NCBI GenBank assembly: GCA_963806735.1
Contig: CAWEBE010000049.1
Span: 310,001 to 374,000 of the forward strand
Direction: 5' to 3'
DNA length: 64,000 nt
DNA from: CADEFX01 sp963806735
GTDB taxonomy: Bacteria; Pseudomonadota; Alphaproteobacteria; Rhizobiales; Hyphomicrobiaceae
In this document: positions 8,630 through 16,577 of the stretch, piece after piece
How the letters are laid out: every line of letters begins with the position of its first letter
Position numbering within the stretch: the stretch's first letter is position 1
Made by a program: the position numbers and the translations under genes
The notes under the pieces: generated by a model
The model's input: only the letters and a program-made list of their open reading frames with translations
The model's database searches: none
What the model was told of the DNA's origin: nothing

Positions 8630-10873
8630 ATGCTGCAGCTGGCAGGCTACGCCAACCGCCTTTCCGTGCGTCCAGGGGAAACGATCGAGTTCAAGGTCTC
8701 CAGCCAGTTGTCCGACCCTTACAGCGCTCGGCTCGTGCGCGTCATATCCGCGGACCCCAATCCGGCCGGGCCAGGACTGCGCGAGGAGCCCGTCGCCTCC
8801 TCGATTGAGCGATCCTATTCCTCGCACGAGCAGCCCGTGCATCTCGGATCGTTTGCGCGCATCGAGGCCGGACGCGATCTGGCCGCTGCAGGCCAAATCA
8901 CCTTCGTCGCTACGATTTGGCCCACGACGCCCGGCAGCGGACGCCGGCAAGGCATTGTCTCGGCCTATGATCCGAACGTGCGCTTGGGCTTCGCGCTGGC
9001 CATCGGCGAGGATGGCAGCGCAGAGGCGTTGCTGGGGACCACACGGGTCAAGACGCGGGTCCCATGCGGACGGCGGGCATGGTATCGCGTCTGGGCCACC
9101 TACGATGGCGAATCCCGCATGTTGCGCGTGGGGCAAGTTGCGCTGGCTCGGGGCCGCCCGGCCGGTCCGTCGGTGACAGCGGAGATCCCGGTGGATGTGG
9201 CGCCATCGCTTCCGCCGGCCGGAATGCCATGGCTGATCGGGGCATTGGGTGGCGCGCCGGTGCGCGGACACTTCAACGGCAAGATCGAGCGCCCGATGGT
9301 GTTCGAGGCCGCCTTGTCGCCGGAGCAGATCGAAGCTGCAGCGAGCGGCAAGGAGACGAAAGGACTTGTCGCAGCCTGGGACTTCGCGCGCGAGATGTCA
9401 TCCGTGCGCGTCATCGATACCGGACCGCACAGCCACCACGGGACGCTGGTCAACCTGCCGGCGCGCGCCATGACGGGCTCCACATGGAGCGGCCGCGAAA
9501 TGTGCTTTCGCCATGCACCGGCTGAATACGCCGCCATCCACTTCCACGAGGATGATCTCTACGACTGCGGATGGCAGACGGATTTCGTATGGCAGGTGCC
9601 CGAGGGTACGCGCTCGGGTATCTATGCCGTGCGCCTGATGTGCGGCGATGCGGAAGAAAACATCCCGTTCTACGTGCTGCCGCCCAAGGGCAAGCGTACG
9701 GCCGACCTTTGCGTGCTGATGTCGACGTACACCTACACGGTCTATCACAACAACGCGCGGGTGGAGTGGGCCAACCCGGCGTGGGTAAAGATGTGGAAGG
9801 AGCAAGCTGCCGCCTGGGGTGCCTTTCCCTGCAATCCCGGCGAGCACCGCGAGTACGGGCTGTCGACCTACAACTTTCACACTGACGGTAGCGGCATCTG
9901 CCATGCGTCATGGCTGCGGCCGATGCTGACCATGCGCTGCGGCTACATTACATATCCCGATGACAAGATTCGCGGCTCGGGGCTGCGCCATTTCCCCGCC
10001 GATACGCATCTCATCGCCTGGCTGGAGGCGAAGGGCTACAGCTACGACATCATCACGGATGAGGAGCTCGACTACGAAGGCATCGACCTTATCAAGCCCT
10101 ATCGGACAGTCATGACGGGCACACACCCGGAGTATCACACCGGCGCAATGCTCGATGCGCTGCAGGCGTATCGCGATGGTGGCGGGCGTCTCGTCTACCT
10201 CGGTGGCAACGGGTTTTACTGGAAAGTCGCGCGGCACAAGGAGGTGCCTGGCGCCATCGAGATCCGGCGCGGGGAGGGTGGTATACGAGCGTGGGCGGCG
10301 GAGCCCGGCGAATACTACAACGCCTTCGACGGAGAGTACGGCGGCTTGTGGCGGCGCAACGGCCGACCGCCGCAGAGTCTGGTCGGCGTCGGCTTCACGG
10401 CGCAGGGTAATTTCGTCGGCTCGTACTATCGCCGCAGCGAGGACGCGCTGTCGTCGCGTGCGGCGTGGATATTGGATGGTGTGAGCGACGAGAAGATCGG
10501 CGATTTCGGCCTCTCAGGCCACGGGGCGGCGGGTTTCGAGCTCGACCGGGCGGAGCACCGCCTCGGAACGCCGGCGCACGCGATCGTGCTCGCGCGGTCG
10601 GAAGGCCACAAGCCGGAAGCGCCGTGGGTTCTCGTGCCGGAGGAGCAGCTCACGCATCTCGTCACGTGGGCTCTCGAGCCGGCGCCCAAGCTGATCCGCG
10701 CCGACATGACGTTTTTCGAGGCACCCGGCAATGGGGCGGTGTTCTCGACAGGCTCGATCACGTTTGGTGGATCGCTGCCCTACAACAACTTCGACAACAA
10801 TTGTTCGCGTATCCTGCAGAACGTGCTCGACAGGTTCCTCGACCCGGACGCGATTTTCCCCCTGCCCAAGTAG
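8630..10873 (+). CDS. N,N-dimethylformamidase large (beta) subunit-like protein
   Basis: Resembles the large subunit (DmfA2) of N,N-dimethylformamidase, which splits dimethylformamide into formate and dimethylamine at a mononuclear iron site. The ATG at 8630 has GAGGG six bases upstream; a GTG at 8618 is less likely. The 747 aa carry a laminin-G/concanavalin-like domain at about 75-230, then the catalytic domain. Characterised DMFase binds iron with two tyrosines and a glutamate, with a nearby histidine. Candidate equivalents here are Tyr372 (in Y-T-Y-T-V-Y), Tyr414 (S-T-Y-N-F-H) and the H-P-E-Y motif with His499 and Glu501; the assignments are from memory and unaligned. No small-subunit (DmfA1) gene lies beside it. 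The substrate may be another small amide. Confidence 0.8.
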   Translation: MLQLAGYANRLSVRPGETIEFKVSSQLSDPYSARLVRVISADPNPAGPGLREEPVASSIERSYSSHEQPVHLGSFARIEAGRDLAAAGQITFVATIWPTTPGSGRRQGIVSAYDPNVRLGFALAIGEDGSAEALLGTTRVKTRVPCGRRAWYRVWATYDGESRMLRVGQVALARGRPAGPSVTAEIPVDVAPSLPPAGMPWLIGALGGAPVRGHFNGKIERPMVFEAALSPEQIEAAASGKETKGLVAAWDFAREMSSVRVIDTGPHSHHGTLVNLPARAMTGSTWSGREMCFRHAPAEYAAIHFHEDDLYDCGWQTDFVWQVPEGTRSGIYAVRLMCGDAEENIPFYVLPPKGKRTADLCVLMSTYTYTVYHNNARVEWANPAWVKMWKEQAAAWGAFPCNPGEHREYGLSTYNFHTDGSGICHASWLRPMLTMRCGYITYPDDKIRGSGLRHFPADTHLIAWLEAKGYSYDIITDEELDYEGIDLIKPYRTVMTGTHPEYHTGAMLDALQAYRDGGGRLVYLGGNGFYWKVARHKEVPGAIEIRRGEGGIRAWAAEPGEYYNAFDGEYGGLWRRNGRPPQSLVGVGFTAQGNFVGSYYRRSEDALSSRAAWILDGVSDEKIGDFGLSGHGAAGFELDRAEHRLGTPAHAIVLARSEGHKPEAPWVLVPEEQLTHLVTWALEPAPKLIRADMTFFEAPGNGAVFSTGSITFGGSLPYNNFDNNCSRILQNVLDRFLDPDAIFPLPK

Positions 10874-11028
10874 ACGGCGCACGAAAAGTACATTGGCGTT
10901 AAGGTTGAGGCGTCAATTGATGCGCTGCGGTGTGGCGCGCGCGCCGGTTGCGCTTGCTCCGTACTGCGGTGTGCGCGACATTGGTCGTCAGACTACGCAT
11001 GAAGGGGGTGATGACGAGGAGACTCCTG

Positions 11029-11316
11029 ATGAACCTCACGGCGTTGATCATTCAGCTCATCAGTGGCGCGATCGGCGGCAATGCGGTCGGAGCTGCAAAG
11101 GACACGGGCCTCGGAACGCTCGGTAATACCATTGCCGGCGCACTCGGCGGCGGCGTTGGCGGACAGATCCTGAGCTCGATTCTGGGTCTGGGCAGCGCCA
11201 CGGCCATGGCTGGGCTCGACGTCGGTACGATCGTTTCCGGCTTCTTGACCGGCGGCATCAGTGGCGGCATCACCGCCCTCGTCATCGGCCTGATCAAGGC
11301 CAAGATGGCCGCCTGA
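11029..11316 (+). CDS. Small glycine-rich hydrophobic membrane protein
   Basis: A 95-aa protein rich in Gly, Ala and Ile with three hydrophobic stretches (near residues 2-20, 25-50 and 60-90) and a basic C-terminal end. The ATG at 11029 is preceded by AGGAG. It resembles a widespread uncharacterised alphaproteobacterial family that begins MNLTxLxIQLISGAxGGN. The Gly-zipper pattern suggests packed membrane helices. It follows the dimethylformamidase-like gene by about 155 bases but is not the family's small subunit, which is a soluble protein. Function unknown. Confidence 0.75.
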   Translation: MNLTALIIQLISGAIGGNAVGAAKDTGLGTLGNTIAGALGGGVGGQILSSILGLGSATAMAGLDVGTIVSGFLTGGISGGITALVIGLIKAKMAA

Positions 11317-11407
11317 CAGGCAAGACTCGTCACGATGCGCGAGCTGGCTGCAATCGGAGCGGCTCCTGCTGACCGGAAGGTGCGCTTTCGCGCCGTTACG
11401 AGTGCGA

Positions 11408-12190
11408 TCACTGCTCAGAGCGTGGCTGTGAACTGCTGCTCTCCGCCTTCTTGGCGTAACCAACGTGACGCTCGATGGCCTCCTGTTCCCAAGGGTGTGG
11501 GCGGCACTTGCAGCTCGGCTGGTAGGTCGTCTGATACAAGAACGCGCCGCGCAGCTGCGTATACGGCTGGCCATCGAGGCTCACCAGGTCCTCGGGACCG
11601 CCATCAGGATTCGCGTAGTAGTGCAGTCCGACTGGTGACTCACAGCTCTTCTGGCAGGTTTCGCTGTCCCGCTTCAGGTTGGACTTGGTCGTGGCAAAGC
11701 TGATGGGCCAAAAGAAGCCATCGCACAGGCGAACACACACGGTGCGATAGGTGCTGCCTTCCTGGCGCACACCTGAGAACGAATACCTCGTGCTCGAGAA
11801 TTTGTAGCCGGAACGGCCTTCGCCGTTCCGGGTCGCGCCTTCGTTCTGGGATCGCCGTTGCGAGTCGGAGCGCGATGTCCCACTGCTCCTTTGCTTCCAA
11901 TAAGCGTTGCTGCGAAGCGAGTCGATCCAGGCGTCGGAATCAGCGAGCCGTACGGGACGGTCGGCTGCTTTTTTCGGCGAGCTGCTGTGGCTTCGCGCTT
12001 TTGAATGTGCGCCGAGGTTGTCTCCCGTGATCGCCGGCGGCCGGTGCGCGATCGGCTCGGCAATGTAGTAGGCCGCGCACGTTGCGGCCACCCCTGACGA
12101 CACGAGTCCCGTTAGGCAGATCGCGACGGTTCGCGGCCATGGCGTTGGTGTATGTGCGGCATGCGCTGGAGATGACCGGAACGCTGCCAC
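11408..12190 (-). CDS. DUF2865 domain protein, membrane-anchored
   Basis: A 260-aa protein with an N-terminal membrane anchor at about residues 22-43, a long Ser/Arg/Lys-rich linker, and a C-terminal DUF2865 domain at about 145-245. The domain shows its usual Cys pattern: C-V-R-L-C-D-G-F-F, C-Q-K-S-C and P-S-C-K-C-R-P-H-P-W. The family is confined largely to Hyphomicrobiales and has no known function; six paired cysteines suggest disulfides in the periplasm. The start is a GTG at 12190, since no ATG precedes the anchor. It is encoded alone on the minus strand. Confidence 0.85.
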   Translation of the reverse strand: MAAFRSSPAHAAHTPTPWPRTVAICLTGLVSSGVAATCAAYYIAEPIAHRPPAITGDNLGAHSKARSHSSSPKKAADRPVRLADSDAWIDSLRSNAYWKQRSSGTSRSDSQRRSQNEGATRNGEGRSGYKFSSTRYSFSGVRQEGSTYRTVCVRLCDGFFWPISFATTKSNLKRDSETCQKSCESPVGLHYYANPDGGPEDLVSLDGQPYTQLRGAFLYQTTYQPSCKCRPHPWEQEAIERHVGYAKKAESSSSQPRSEQ

Positions 12191-12663
12191 TTTTGCTGCC
12201 CCGCTGATTTCCTCGAGCGGGTACGATATGGCGACGTTACATGGAGCAACGATCAGGACTCTGCTGAAAACGGGTTGCGAAACTACCCATATGGGCGGCT
12301 CGCCTCACGCCTCGACAAATTTCGGATTCTGCATTCGATGTGACTTCCCGTGCGCCAGTGAAGTTTGAGAACATCCGATCGTGATCAGCACTTGCCACCT
12401 GCATCTTCGGTGCTTTTGCCGATATCGGCAACGCAGCTGATCGGCAATGCTGTGTGCCGCAGGGTACTCCCCACGTCCCCTGGGGTGTAAAGGGTCTTCC
12501 TCCCCCGTCCCCTTTCCCTGCGTCTGCCGCGTCCCGGCCCCTGGGCGCCGTTATCATGGATGTGGGCCGGGCGCGGCTATTTCCTGTTTCTGCGCACCGC
12601 GGAGTGATTTTTTGTGCCGGGTATTCTCCGAGATTGCCTGAGTGAAGCGGAGCGGAGGCACAG
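12191..12663. other. Intergenic region with two imperfect direct repeat arms
   Basis: No convincing gene. Two similar arms in the same orientation, at 12451-12471 (TGTGTGCCGCAGGGTACTCC) and 12612-12630 (TTGTGCCGGGTATTCTCCG), bracket about 140 bases of C-rich sequence. The arrangement suggests a small repeated intergenic element. Long open frames on both strands here have no family resemblance or coding character. Confidence 0.35.
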
Positions 12664-12927
12664 GTGACCAGCATGAAGATGCGCTTGGTCATTGCGATGG
12701 CTTTGCTCGGCTGTGCAACGAGTGTCGGATCCGCCGATACTTCCATCGGACAGCAAACAATGACTATTGCGCGCCTGCACGACTGCCGGAGCGAATGCGG
12801 CGCCACCGGGCCGTGCCAGTTGACGGCGGTCGAAAAGACCAGGGCCACCTTCGGATCGCGCCGAGGCCGGAGATGCCGGAAAAATGTCGACGGGATTACG
12901 GCATCAGGGCTTCTGCCGGCAAAATAG
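12664..12927 (+). CDS. Possible small secreted protein
   Basis: A GTG at 12664 is preceded by GGAGG with a five-base spacer; an ATG at 12673 is the alternative. The predicted 87 aa begin with a plausible signal peptide (MRLVIAMALLGCATSVGSAD) and then a short mature part with four Cys and a basic, Arg-rich centre. I recognise no family, and the codon use of the second half is not clearly coding. This is the only candidate gene in the almost 1 kb between the DUF2865 and DUF937 genes. Confidence 0.4.
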   Translation: MTSMKMRLVIAMALLGCATSVGSADTSIGQQTMTIARLHDCRSECGATGPCQLTAVEKTRATFGSRRGRRCRKNVDGITASGLLPAK

Positions 12928-13151
12928 GGTGACCGCCCCGATATCAGCGAACGCCGGTTTGCGTGAGGTTGCACGAGCGATTTTTCGTGTGAGAGCAAGG
13001 TTGGGGCAGACCATGGAGCCTGCAACCGAGCCTTGGCTGGAACTCGAGAAGCGCCTGACAAGGGGTCGGCTTCCTTTCGGCATCGCGCCGGACAAGCGCG
13101 CCCTTCATCACGGGCGGCTCGGAGCTTGGGGCCGCAGAAAGGATCTTCCCA

Positions 13152-14360
13152 ATGACTGAGAGCGTACTTTCAGCTGTTACGCGCTTTTTGACGCCGGAGA
13201 TCATCGGCAAGATGGCGACGGCATCGGGTCTGGATCGTTCCGTGGCGCAGAAGGCCGTCGACGCCTCCGTGCCCGCAATTCTCGGGGGACTGTCGCATCT
13301 TGCGTCCCAGCCTGGAGGCGCTCGGCAATTGGCCAACGCCGTAGCTGAGCAGCCGGCGGGAATACTGGGGAGCCTGGCAAGCGCGCTGGGCGGCTCGGCG
13401 CAACTCGCTGATCAGGGCAACAATCTCCTGTCCTCCCTGCTCGGCGGCAGCGTCCTCGGCGGCGTGGCTTCGAGTATCAGCAAATATGTCGGCATCGGCG
13501 AAGGATCGGCGCGTACGCTGATGGGCCTCCTGTCGCCGGTCATCATGGGTATTCTCGGCCGGCAACAACGCGCTGCAGGCCTGGATGCGAGCGAGTTTGC
13601 GCGGATGTTGGCAGGGCAGAAGGACGAGCTCGCAGCAGCCATACCCACAGGCCTCGCCGATCTCCTGCCGCGAGACCTGCACGAGACTTTCGAGACCCCA
13701 CGCTCCGCGGAAGGACGCGCCTACGATTTTCCACGTGCAGCCTACAATGCGCCTCGCGCGTCCAATGGATCGATGCAACGCACGGTGAGCGAGCCCAAGG
13801 TGGAGTCCGCGCGAGCGAGCTGGCCCTATTGGCTATTGCCGCTGCTGGCGCTTGGCGGTCTGCTTTGGTATTTGCTCCCGACTGACCGGCTGAACCGGCA
13901 GGCGTCCGAACCCGCGCCCACGACGACCTCGCAGCCAGCGTCCCTGCTCACGCGGCAGCCGGGTGCACCCACGTATCTGGCCAAGGCGTCGGACAACTCG
14001 ATCTCCATCGGCGTGTTCCACAACCAGGACATCTACAACCGCGCAGGCGAGAGGGTTGGCACGGTGAAGGACCTTATCATCGGTCCGGATGGAAGGATCA
14101 GCGCCGCCGTACTCAGTGTCGGCCGCTTCCTCGGCATTGGCGAGAAGGACGTGGCTGTGCCGTTCTCGGTGCTGATCGTCGATCGGCGCGACGGCGGATT
14201 GCGCATTTCCGTCGATGCCGTGAAGGAGGCGCTCCAATCGGCCCCGGCTTTCGAGCAGATGCGTGAGCGCGTCCGCACCAACGGGCCGAAGATGTTTGCC
14301 CCCGAGACGAGCCCGGCCGTGCAAGGCAAAGGTGACAACTCAGGCGTGACGCGGCCATGA
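13152..14360 (+). CDS. DUF937 and PRC-barrel membrane protein
   Basis: A 402-aa protein in three parts. Residues 1-170 are a DUF937 (YidB-like) helical domain rich in Gly, Leu and Ser. Next comes a linker and a single membrane helix at about 222-242 (YWLLPLLALGGLLWYLLP). Residues 280-370 form a PRC-barrel domain with the typical G-x-x-V-G-T-V-K-D-L-I and F-L-G-I-G-E-K-D-V-A-V-P segments. The PRC part is probably outside the cytoplasm. The start has AAGGA upstream. A second, secreted PRC-barrel protein occurs at 51113, so the two may act in the same envelope compartment. No function is established for this domain combination. Confidence 0.85.
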   Translation: MTESVLSAVTRFLTPEIIGKMATASGLDRSVAQKAVDASVPAILGGLSHLASQPGGARQLANAVAEQPAGILGSLASALGGSAQLADQGNNLLSSLLGGSVLGGVASSISKYVGIGEGSARTLMGLLSPVIMGILGRQQRAAGLDASEFARMLAGQKDELAAAIPTGLADLLPRDLHETFETPRSAEGRAYDFPRAAYNAPRASNGSMQRTVSEPKVESARASWPYWLLPLLALGGLLWYLLPTDRLNRQASEPAPTTTSQPASLLTRQPGAPTYLAKASDNSISIGVFHNQDIYNRAGERVGTVKDLIIGPDGRISAAVLSVGRFLGIGEKDVAVPFSVLIVDRRDGGLRISVDAVKEALQSAPAFEQMRERVRTNGPKMFAPETSPAVQGKGDNSGVTRP

Positions 14361-14500
14361 GCATCGAGGCAAGCCCAGTGGCTGGATGCGGTGGGCGGGC
14401 CGCGGTCGCCCGGATATCAGCCGCTCCGCGATGAACCTCCAGGCTGCTGTCTCCGGCATTGCGTTGGGACAGCGGCCGCATCTCCCGATTGGATAGGACT

Positions 14501-14593
14501 ATGACGTTTGTGCTCGCCAAGGCTGTGGTCATTTTCGTGACCACTCACTTCGCTCTTGTCGCGCTTGCCGTTACGCTCTTCGCTTCGGGATAG
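14501..14593 (+). CDS. Possible 30-residue membrane peptide
   Basis: An open frame from ATG 14501 to TAG 14593 encodes 30 residues, almost entirely one hydrophobic helix (MTFVLAKAVVIF, then THFALVALAVTLFASG). The Shine-Dalgarno is weak (GGATAGG), and the stop is followed at once by a strong hairpin. Too short to judge by composition; it could be chance. Confidence 0.3.
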   Translation: MTFVLAKAVVIFVTTHFALVALAVTLFASG

Positions 14594-14626
14594 GCGGCGC
14601 AGTCCTCCGCTTATCGGAGGGCCGCC
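14593..14626. terminator. Stable hairpin between convergent genes
   Basis: An outer 6-bp stem (GGCGGC / GCCGCC) and inner 6-bp stem (CCTCCG / CGGAGG), separated by a one-sided five-base bulge, close a CTTAT loop. The loop contains the TAA stop codon (14611-14613) of the minus-strand gene. There is no T tract, so termination is inferred from position only. Confidence 0.4.
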
Positions 14627-15420
14627 GTCCCGGGCGACAAGCAGTCGCGGGCACACGCGGGCGCACGTCCAAGCAGCTCAGCCAGTGCGCGGTTGTTTTT
14701 CGCCTCGCACATGAAGCCGATATAGACATGATCCTTGCGGCCGAACGCGGGCTGCGTGCACGATGAAGCAAGCGCAGTTTCGGCCTGTCCCCACAAAGTC
14801 TGCAGGGCTTTGCGCGGCTCCGGGCGCTGCAAGCCGGACCATGTTGCGGGTTTCTTCTCGCGTGCCACATCGACATAGCTCATGACGAACGACATGAGAG
14901 CCGACAGGCCGTCGCGGTGCGCCACCTCGCCATTGCCGGGCTTGTACAGCGGGACCAGCTTGACCGCCGAGTTCAGGTCGTGGCTGTACGCGTTCAGCTC
15001 ATCCAGTAGATACAGGAAATCGTCGGCGGAGGACGCAGCGCCCGGAAGCAGATACGTTTTGACGTAGATGTCATCCCTCTCGAACCGGCCCGCCATCTCC
15101 TTGGGTGGAAAGAATTTGGAAACCTCGTGCGGGCGGCGAACGAGGCCCCCGTCAATCAGCAGGAAGCCGTCGTTCTTCTCGGTCAGGATGTGAACCAACT
15201 CGTGCACGGCGGTCGACAAGCCGAGCTGGATATCGTCGCAGCCGATCCATGTGAAGAACAGTTTCTTGTCGGTCATCGCCAAATAGATGGCATGCCCTTG
15301 TGGAGACAGGCGCTGCAGATCTCGCGTCGCCTGCGCATGACAGTCGCTGCGCGGCGCAGCGGAAGCCGCAGGACAAAAGGCGAGCGATGCCAGCATCGCG
15401 GCGAAAAGCACTCGGCGCAT
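14611..15420 (-). CDS. Secreted protein with HExxH metalloprotease-like motif
   Basis: A 269-aa protein starting at ATG 15420, which has AAGGGGAA upstream. A signal peptide (MRRVLFAAMLASLAFCPAAS) ends near residue 22. The motif H73-E-L-V-H77, on a predicted helix, is the zinc-binding signature of many metallopeptidases, with Glu74 as possible base. A segment D-E-L-N-A-Y around Glu141 could supply a third ligand of gluzincin type. Cysteines at 27 and 61 and several at the C-terminus suggest disulfides. I do not recognise a named family. The assignment as an enzyme is inference from the motif; a non-catalytic role is possible. Confidence 0.75.
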   Translation of the reverse strand: MRRVLFAAMLASLAFCPAASAAPRSDCHAQATRDLQRLSPQGHAIYLAMTDKKLFFTWIGCDDIQLGLSTAVHELVHILTEKNDGFLLIDGGLVRRPHEVSKFFPPKEMAGRFERDDIYVKTYLLPGAASSADDFLYLLDELNAYSHDLNSAVKLVPLYKPGNGEVAHRDGLSALMSFVMSYVDVAREKKPATWSGLQRPEPRKALQTLWGQAETALASSCTQPAFGRKDHVYIGFMCEAKNNRALAELLGRAPACARDCLSPGTAALR

Positions 15421-15711
15421 TTGGAGTTCCCCTTGGTCGTTCTCGATTTGCGAAGCGGCCAAGTGGTTGCTGCAACTTGACGAGAAAGTGGCTGGATTAT
15501 CAGCCAAATCGACGCACTAGAGGTCAGCGCTCTGCGGGCCGCCTGTTTGGGGAGCACAGCGTATTAACCAATTTCGCGTTTAGGCCCGCTCGGGACTCCA
15601 TGAACGCGGCTTAGGCATTCGCGCTTGGGGTTTCAGGTGTCGCCCGGATTGTTGCGCCTACCACCAAACGCAGAATGCAGATCTCGTGTCCAAGTCATGG
15701 GAGCTACCGAG

Positions 15712-16401
15712 ATGCAGAGATTGTCGAAGATGCTGTCGGGTACTGCAGTCCTGGCGGTGGCGACGCTGGTCGCCGCGCCGGTGGCTGTGCAGGCTCAGTG
15801 CGAGGACTGCAACCGTCCGGTATCGAGCACGAAGGTCAATACGAGCTATCAGAACAAGACAGTGCAGAGGGTCAACAACGTGACCCGGTACAAGGACGTC
15901 AACAACACCAAACACGTGACGCACACGAAGCGCATCGTGAACGTCACGCGGGTGCAGCCCGTGACGCGGGTCAATGTCGTGACTCGGGTGCACAACCGTA
16001 CCAAGATCCTGCGCGAGAACCAGAACGTGGCCCAAACCAAGACACTGCCGTCGCGCACGCAGACGACGACCGGCGCCACGCAGCGCATCGTGCACAGCTC
16101 GGGCAGCAACAAGGTCGATACAGTCTACAAGTACAACACCGTGCAGCAGGTGCGCAATGTCACGCAGTACAAGGACGTAGACCGCACCAAGTATGTAAAG
16201 CACGTCAATCGACTGGTCACCGTCACCAACGTCCAGCCGATCACCCGGGTAAACTTGATCACTCGCGTGCACGACCGCACTGTAGTGCTCAACAAGATCG
16301 CGAACGTAGCCCAGCGCCAGGTGCTGCCGACGCGCACGGTGACCACGGGCAAGACCGTTCAGGTCAATCACAAGCCTGTTTACGCCTCCTGCTGCCGCTG
16401 A
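15712..16401 (+). CDS. Secreted two-repeat Val/Thr/Arg/Asn-rich protein
   Basis: A 229-aa protein with a signal peptide (residues 1-28), Cys30 and Cys33 at the mature N-terminus, and Cys227-Cys228 near the end. Between them are two copies of an 80-residue unit, at 41-120 and 134-212, offset by 93 residues. Shared features are Y-x-x-x-T-V-Q-x-V-x-N-V-T-x-Y-K-D-V, T-R-V-H-x-R-T and a closing L-P-x-R-T. Within each unit, short V-T-R-V steps suggest a repetitive beta structure. The composition is strongly basic. Start 15712 is chosen for GGGAG upstream and the signal peptide. A terminator follows directly. Function unknown; a cell-surface or matrix role is a guess. Confidence 0.8.
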   Translation: MQRLSKMLSGTAVLAVATLVAAPVAVQAQCEDCNRPVSSTKVNTSYQNKTVQRVNNVTRYKDVNNTKHVTHTKRIVNVTRVQPVTRVNVVTRVHNRTKILRENQNVAQTKTLPSRTQTTTGATQRIVHSSGSNKVDTVYKYNTVQQVRNVTQYKDVDRTKYVKHVNRLVTVTNVQPITRVNLITRVHDRTVVLNKIANVAQRQVLPTRTVTTGKTVQVNHKPVYASCCR

Positions 16402-16426
16402 TGCATCTCGAGAGGTGAGATCAGAA

Positions 16427-16456
16427 AGTGCCGGCCCGGCGCGTTGGGCCGGCACT
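16427..16456 (+). terminator. Probable terminator after the two-repeat secreted protein
   Basis: A perfect 11-bp stem (AGTGCCGGCCC / GGGCCGGCACT) encloses an eight-base loop, 26 bases past the stop codon. The tail GTCGTATTATTGT is only moderately T-rich. It isolates the following operon. Confidence 0.7.
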
Positions 16457-16577
16457 GTCGTATTATTGTGTCCTTAGTTTTGCCTGATATTGTCGCGCAT
16501 TGGATGCCGCTTCCTTTGCATGCTTTGCGCCGGCGGGCCGGTCGACGGCTTGTGGAGTTGGCTTCGAGGAGGATGAC

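Noticed and set aside
10930..11316. DMFase small subunit candidate downstream of the large-subunit-like gene
   Set aside because: The product is a hydrophobic Gly-rich membrane protein, unlike the soluble small subunit.
12237..13061. Minus-strand 274-codon frame in a gene-poor region
   Set aside because: Low-complexity, Arg/Ser/Pro-rich, no domain, weak start; it spans the direct repeat arms and an opposing candidate with a signal peptide.
15658..16455. Minus-strand frame opposite the two-repeat protein
   Set aside because: Its His/Val/Asp periodicity simply mirrors the repeats of the plus-strand gene.
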